DNA of 64,000 nt. Origin: Posidonia oceanica (Eukaryota; Streptophyta; Magnoliopsida; Alismatales; Posidoniaceae). The DNA lies in the NCBI GenBank assembly GCA_037176725.1, contig JAZBRS010000020.1:86808001-86872000 (forward strand), read 5' to 3'. Positions 59,501 through 64,000 of this stretch are shown piece after piece. Every line of letters starts with the position of its first letter. Position 1 is the first letter of the stretch. The notes beneath the pieces are model-generated. The model saw only the letters and a list, made by a program, of their open reading frames with translations, had not been told where the DNA came from and did no database searches. The translations under genes were made by a program, and so were the position numbers.

Positions 59501-60941
59501 GTTCATGAAAATCATTTAAATCTGCATTTTACCATATCACATTGCATTTTAGCCCCTGTATTTTCTTTATTTACACTTTAGTCCTCCACAGTTCATGCAT
59601 TTCATTTAATCATCTTTTAAAACCATATTGCATTGATGAAAAGCCCCTGACTTTATTTTATTTGCTTTTAAGTCCCTCTATGTGTGCTATGCTTTGTTTT
59701 ATTTTGTTTTCTTTTTGCAGTAAGGCCCAAGATTTTGTTTTTATTGCGCAGGGGTCCTCCCTTCTTGTTTTCCTATGTCTGTATGATTTCTTTTGGTTTG
59801 CAGATCAGTCCCCAGGTTTTATTTATTTGCAGATGAGTCCTTCCACTTGTTTTCAGTAGGTTTTTGCTTTCTTTTGGCCTTGCATTTTAGCCCTGAGTTT
59901 TGTTTTAATTACATCTGGGTCCTTCGGAGTCTCAATATGCCCCTCAGGTTTTCTATTTTTCTTGCAACTAAGCTCTTAACTTTTTAAAAGATTGCACATA
60001 GGTCCTTGTAAGTGTCTTTTGCACTTTTTTGAGTCCTTTCTGGCTTTGTTTTTTCCCGCCCAAGCCTTTCCAAGTTGCATGAGGATCCCCTGCAGGTTTT
60101 CTTTTCGGATTTGCGCCTATTTGCTGACTTTGCATTCTAGTCCATAAGTTTTCAAAAATTGCATTTAGGTCCTTTTCTTGCATTTTTGCACACAAACCCC
60201 TACACTTCCCTATATTTGCACTTAGACCCCCATCTTTGCATTTTGCATGCATCGCACCCATGCATCATTGCATTTAGCACTTTTTGCACACACTTAAGCA
60301 TTCCTAGCTCCTATGTATGTGGGAGGACCTGTTTTGCACACCCATAGGACCTCCTTTACACTTAGATCCTTTCTTCTCCCCTGTTCTTGAGCCCTCTGCC
60401 CTGAAGACAACACATCTTCTGATCGGACCATCGGATCTTCTCAATCAAGCTACCTGGACAACCCCGGCGGAGCGCACTCCAATGCAGACCAAGCACTTCT
60501 CATATCAGGCTTCAAATCTCCAAGGTAAGTCCTTTTGAACTCCTGCATAGCATTTTTTGCACATCCTTAGCATTGCATGCATTATTTTTGCCTCCCGTTT
60601 TCTCGAGCATGTAGATTAGGACCCCCTCTTCTTGCTTATCAACTCTACCTTCCCTTTTCGCGTACTCCTGGTATTTTTGGATTGTGTTTCCCCTGGATTC
60701 ACTACTAATTGCAACTTTCTTCCCCCTTTTCCACGATCCGATTGCACAGCGAGCTTTGGGCAATGTGCGAGACACATCGTGGGACGGTTTAGTGGAAAAC
60801 AGTCACAGAATAGTGGTGATCCCTCCACTTGCTTTCTTTCCCCTTTACAGGTCTTCACACCTGCATTACGCTGTCCTTAAGCGATGTTTGTCTTCACACT
60901 TACATCGCTTGCCTCTTTACTTGTTTTATTCTTCTGCTTTG

Positions 60942-61300
60942 CCTGTTGTAGCATCGTTTTGCGCGCCCGCATCTGTTTTTACTCGTTTTCGCACTGTTTT
61001 GCATGCCAGCATCTATTTTCGCCTATTTTCGCATCATTTTGCGCGCCCGTATCTGTTTTTGCTTGTTTTTACACCATTTTGCATGCTAGCACCTACTTTT
61101 GCCTATTTTCGCATCGTTTTGCGCGCTCGCATCTGTTTTTGCTCGTTCTTGCACCGTTTCGCGTGCCTGCTTTGTTTCTTGCACCGTTTTGCACGTCGAC
61201 TAGGTTTATTGCACTGTTTTGCGTGCCGACTTTGTTTCTCGCACTGTTTTGCGTGCCGACCTTTGTTTCTCGCATCGTTTTGCGTGTTTTACGTTGTTTT
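60942..61300 (+). repeat. 40-bp tandem repeats in LTR E (3' copy)
   Basis: Counterpart of 39581-39940, same unit order with scattered substitutions. Confidence 0.85.
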
Positions 61301-61993
61301 CTCTTGCATGTCGCCTGCATTGCCTAGTTTTACCGATGTTTTGTTTTATCGCCTGCATTTGCATTTAGGGCAGTGATGCTTACTGCCTGGAGTTCTCACA
61401 GACTAGGGTTTGCCAGGTTCGGAACACAGACAGTGCTGCTGAGCACTTAGATAGCACGTTTAATTCCTTACACGCATTTCCATCACTTAGAGCACACCTT
61501 TGAGCATTTAATTAGGCATTCATGGCAATTAGGCATTCAAAGTATGCATTTCCCTGTGTATGCGAGCGTAAGCGTAGAAAGACAGATTCTCGGACTTGTC
61601 GGGGGTGCCTAACACCTTCCCCGCACATAACAGGAGTCCTTGCCCTTTCTCTTGGCCTGCAATGACCATATTGCCCTTATCCTAGGCATGAGTCATATCA
61701 TTTGCATTCATTTGCATCTCATTTCATTTGCATTGCATTGCATTGCATCTTTTGCTTGGTTTTGCGTGTTTATCCACGCATTTCCCCGATTTTCCTTGTC
61801 TCCAGACTTAATAGACACGGTGGCGACTCTGATTTGTCTTATCTTCTTCTTTTCTTTCCTTTTTCCCCTTTTTAAGCATTTTCGAGTTAAGTCTTCCTTC
61901 TCGAACGCAGCCACTAATAGTGAACCTGATTCTGATCAGTGCACGCGAGCTTTGGCAATGTGTATGGACGATTTGAACACCGGGATTACTACA

Positions 61994-61998
61994 CGTAC
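61994..61998. repeat. Target-site duplication of element E, right copy
   Basis: CGTAC, identical to 34070-34074. Confidence 0.9.
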
Positions 61999-63000
61999 AA
62001 TCGAATATAATGTCAATAAAAATACGTGATATAACATTAGTTAATAATATGGGTAATGTTGGATCAACCGCTCAACACAATTCAAGGCCGGATAGTCCTA
62101 GAACGATTGGTTTGAGGGACGAACAGGCGTTATGTCCCAAGTGATCTGCCAGGTGTGTTATGCCACAACATCTTTGGCAAACAACCCACGTATGATGTGG
62201 AATTGGACTCTCGGTCTAGTTCGAGGCTGAGAACACATCTTATTTTTTTATGTATATTCGAATATAGTGTTGAAATTAACATGTGGTTAACATACATAAT
62301 ATTTGAGAAAGATATCAGATTAAACACGTCTTATTGAATATAATGTCGATAAAACACATGCTCAAATGTAGAATTAGATATAATATTGATCTAGTTATGA
62401 GATCAAACATGATTTAATTGGATTAATGCTAAAATAAATAGAATATAATGTCAATATGGATTTGGTTTATGATATCATATTCCATCTCTTATCATATGTC
62501 AAAAGGATAAGTGTTGGGATCTGGTCCGGTCGATCAGCTTGAAAGCTGTGTAGGAGAGAACTAGGTCCAAACAGGCATTACACCCCTAAGGGATCGACTG
62601 ACACCTGTGGCAATCAGCCAAATGAGTCATGCCATGACATCTATGATGAGCGACCCTTGTATGATATGAGATCGATCGCCCGACCCAGTTTAAGATCGAA
62701 TGATGTAAGCCACACCAATGCTAGGGCTGAATGAGCGCCAAGTATAATCACATACAATTTTTATGTATATTCAAATATATTGTCGAAGAAATGAATGTGA
62801 TTATGTTTCGAATATGTAGAATTGTATTATTGATTATAATGTCAAAACATCGTACAACATCGTACGATGTTGCATATAGGGACAACATGAGGTATGTGAA
62901 TCAAGTGTTGTACATATGGGTTTGTATTATTGAATATATTGTCAAATAATACATAATGTGATATTGCATATAGTAGCAATAAGAAAAATATGTGGTTTCA
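61999..63000 (-). repeat. Dispersed 'tcgaatataatgtcga' motif in LTR G
   Basis: Copies at about 62001, 62267, 62333, 62447, 62768 and 62930, plus 33837, 33931, 33957 and 34006 on the other side of element E. The outer TCGA words make each copy an imperfect inverted repeat. Spacing is irregular. Confidence 0.75.
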
Positions 63001-63418
63001 ACATCGTGTTAATGGTGATTTGTCATATACATGTAGTTCGGGTGCATATATAGCTCTACAATGGAGCGAACTTGAAAGGGGTACAGGAAACCTTACAATA
63101 TTGAGAGGTGTTTTCCTTGTTACCTTCTCCTTGAACATGGGTGGATGCAAGTGCAAGGACAAGCGCTGTGACGAAGTCTCTATCTCAGTTGTTGGTGTCG
63201 AGGTCTTTGTGTCTACCTCTACATCTCTGTCGGTATCTGTCTCATATCGATCTAGGGATGTATGTGCAGGATGTTGATCTCTCTAGGTAGTAGATCGTTC
63301 GTGGATGGGTACAGATGTAGATTGTAGGTCTCTGTCTATATCGCCAGGGTGTGCATGTGTGTGTTTGTGTTGTAGATCTCTATGTCGCAGATCCTTCTCA
63401 ACGAAGGAGAGGGCCTTC

Positions 63419-63426
63419 ATTTATAG
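63419..63426 (-). promoter_or_regulatory. TATA box of LTR G
   Basis: Minus strand CTATAAAT in the context GAGAGGCC before 'cccctctcc'-like leader text, about 320 bp inside the LTR start. It fits a polymerase II promoter directing transcription toward lower coordinates; no transcript data. Confidence 0.55.
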
Positions 63427-63747
63427 AGAGGCCGCTCATCTTGAATTCAAATAAGGATATCTTTTGAATTTTAAGTTCAAAGTAACCAAGAGTAGAATAT
63501 CTTGGCAATATCTTATACCCTTTTCAAAATAATAATGCATGCCGTAGAATTTGTTGAGATGCGCTTGCTATCTTGTTGGTAGGTTTGCGAGTTGGTGCAA
63601 TTTGTTGGTGCATCCTCTCATGTAGGTGGATCAGTGGGCTAGCCTAGCCTCCTTTCGTAGGGGTGTGTCGTGCATATTGAGTCCAATTTTGGTGGGCTTC
63701 AATTCGTCATGGGCTTGTATTGGGCTCAAAATTTCTTGATGTCAACA

Positions 63748-64000
63748 AGCAGTCGATCACTCCTTTTGCAGTCGTGGGGGTGTGGTCGATGCTCTTCCTT
63801 GTGATCTCTATAAGAATCCACCCGAGAATCTACCTGAGGGTTAGTTCTTGACTACTCTCTCCTCTGCATCATTATCTTTGCTTTGTCCAGCTCATCTACT
63901 ATTATGTATTTGTTCACTCTTTCCAATGCCTCAAAAAGCATGGCCACCTCATTCAGGTTATACATGCGAGTGAGCCCAGATGGTGTCAACATCTTCTTTC
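63748..64000. other. Right flank of element G
   Basis: No recognised repeat or coding. If G is a complete insertion this is the older host sequence, but no target duplication could be tested because the other end of G is not visible. Confidence 0.4.

Larger units (their letters stand above)
34075..61993 (+). mobile_element. Element E, complete but degenerate Ogre-like (Ty3/gypsy Tat) retrotransposon, 27.9 kb
   Basis: Perfect 5-bp target duplication CGTAC. LTRs of about 6.6 kb, PBS 40632, leader, gag 41872-44451, protease-linker 44452-47165, RT-RNase H-RNase H-integrase 47166-50594, an extra ORF 51980-53182, hairpin minisatellite about 53641-54790, polypurine tract 55310. Size, PBS type, a second archaeal-type RNase H and gag/protease motifs place it with Ogre-like elements. 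Unlike typical Ogres, which carry their extra ORF before gag, the extra ORF here lies after pol. Coding is broken by about 20 premature stops and at least three frame changes. Confidence 0.92.
55323..61993 (+). repeat. Element E 3' LTR (6671 bp)
   Basis: Starts TGTTGACACCCC and ends GATTACTACA followed by the duplication CGTAC. It is colinear with the 5' LTR. Main differences: the SINE at 56360, a shorter telomere-like array, a stretch of about 115 bp missing near 60190 (present at about 38720-38835), and a roughly 35-bp piece near 58125 absent from the 5' LTR. Confidence 0.9.
33570..63747 (-). mobile_element. Element G LTR, split by element E
   Basis: On the minus strand the LTR starts TGTTGACATC at 63747 and ends GGATCCTACA at 33570. 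Element E interrupts it between 34074 and 61999; without E and one copy of the CGTAC duplication it is about 2.25 kb. A TATA box, about a dozen copies of 'tcgaatataatgtcga', and a diverged duplication (about 62065-62240 and 62510-62705) lie within. The interior is on the low-coordinate side, so this is the 5' LTR of G. Confidence 0.7.

Noticed and set aside
38078..59859. Hydrophobic 105-codon ORFs at 38078-38395 and 59542-59859
   Set aside because: T-rich 'ttttagtcc' repeats of LTR E translate to Phe/Leu-rich strings; both are LTR copies.
39323..61376. Long ORFs of 216 and 230 codons at 39323-39973 and 60684-61376
   Set aside because: They run through the 40-bp tandem repeats of LTR E; the repetitive Cys/Phe/Leu pattern is a product of the repeat, and the two copies are LTR copies.
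63000..63280. 95-codon ORF at 62990-63277
   Set aside because: It runs opposite to the LTR G promoter and has low-complexity Ser/Val repeats with no domain.

Overview
This window is repeat DNA from a seed plant, most likely an angiosperm with a large genome. I found no cellular protein-coding gene, rRNA or tRNA gene. Nearly every base can be assigned to nested LTR retrotransposons. Several belong to the Ty3/gypsy Tat/Ogre lineage: very long LTRs (3.5 to 6.6 kb) starting TGTTGACACC, a primer-binding site TGGCGACTCCGCTGGGGA, a gag-pro-pol with two RNase H domains, and a repeat-rich 3' UTR. The clade call is firm; I cannot name a species.

Layout. (1) 1-4131: a minus-strand Tat-like element D (3' LTR, about 300 bp of interior with its PBS, part of the 5' LTR). 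(2) 4132-25042: element A, plus strand, apparently inserted into D (imperfect target duplication GTACT/GTACC). It has about 3.5 kb LTRs, a broken gag, no pol, and a 3' UTR full of small hairpins. Its 5' LTR is split by solo LTR B (6167-12851, duplication GCATG), and B is split by solo LTR F (6581-11151). F carries a striking series of palindromes built on GCGTCCAACGTTGGACGC. (3) 25530 to about 32790: element C, minus strand, with LTRs, an initiator-Met type PBS and a 2 kb interior without recognisable coding. (4) About 32791-34074 and 61999-63747: element G, minus strand, with PBS, a TATA box and a short unknown ORF. (5) 34075-61993: element E, plus strand, inserted in G's LTR with a perfect CGTAC duplication. 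It is a complete but degenerate Ogre-like element: LTR, PBS, gag, protease, RT, two RNase H domains, integrase, an extra ORF resembling the DUF7745/plant-mobile-domain-like proteins downstream of pol, a hairpin minisatellite, polypurine tract, LTR. A tRNA-derived SINE lies in E's 3' LTR; the 5' LTR preserves the empty site.

The nesting gives a relative order: D before A before B before F, and G before E before the SINE. All coding regions carry stops or frameshifts, so nothing here looks able to move by itself today. In E, most premature stops are TAG, which fits decay by deamination of methylated CHG cytosines.

The most interesting signal is structural: four different elements (F, B, A, E) carry arrays of short inverted repeats. 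In F, A and E the arms change together so that pairing is kept.
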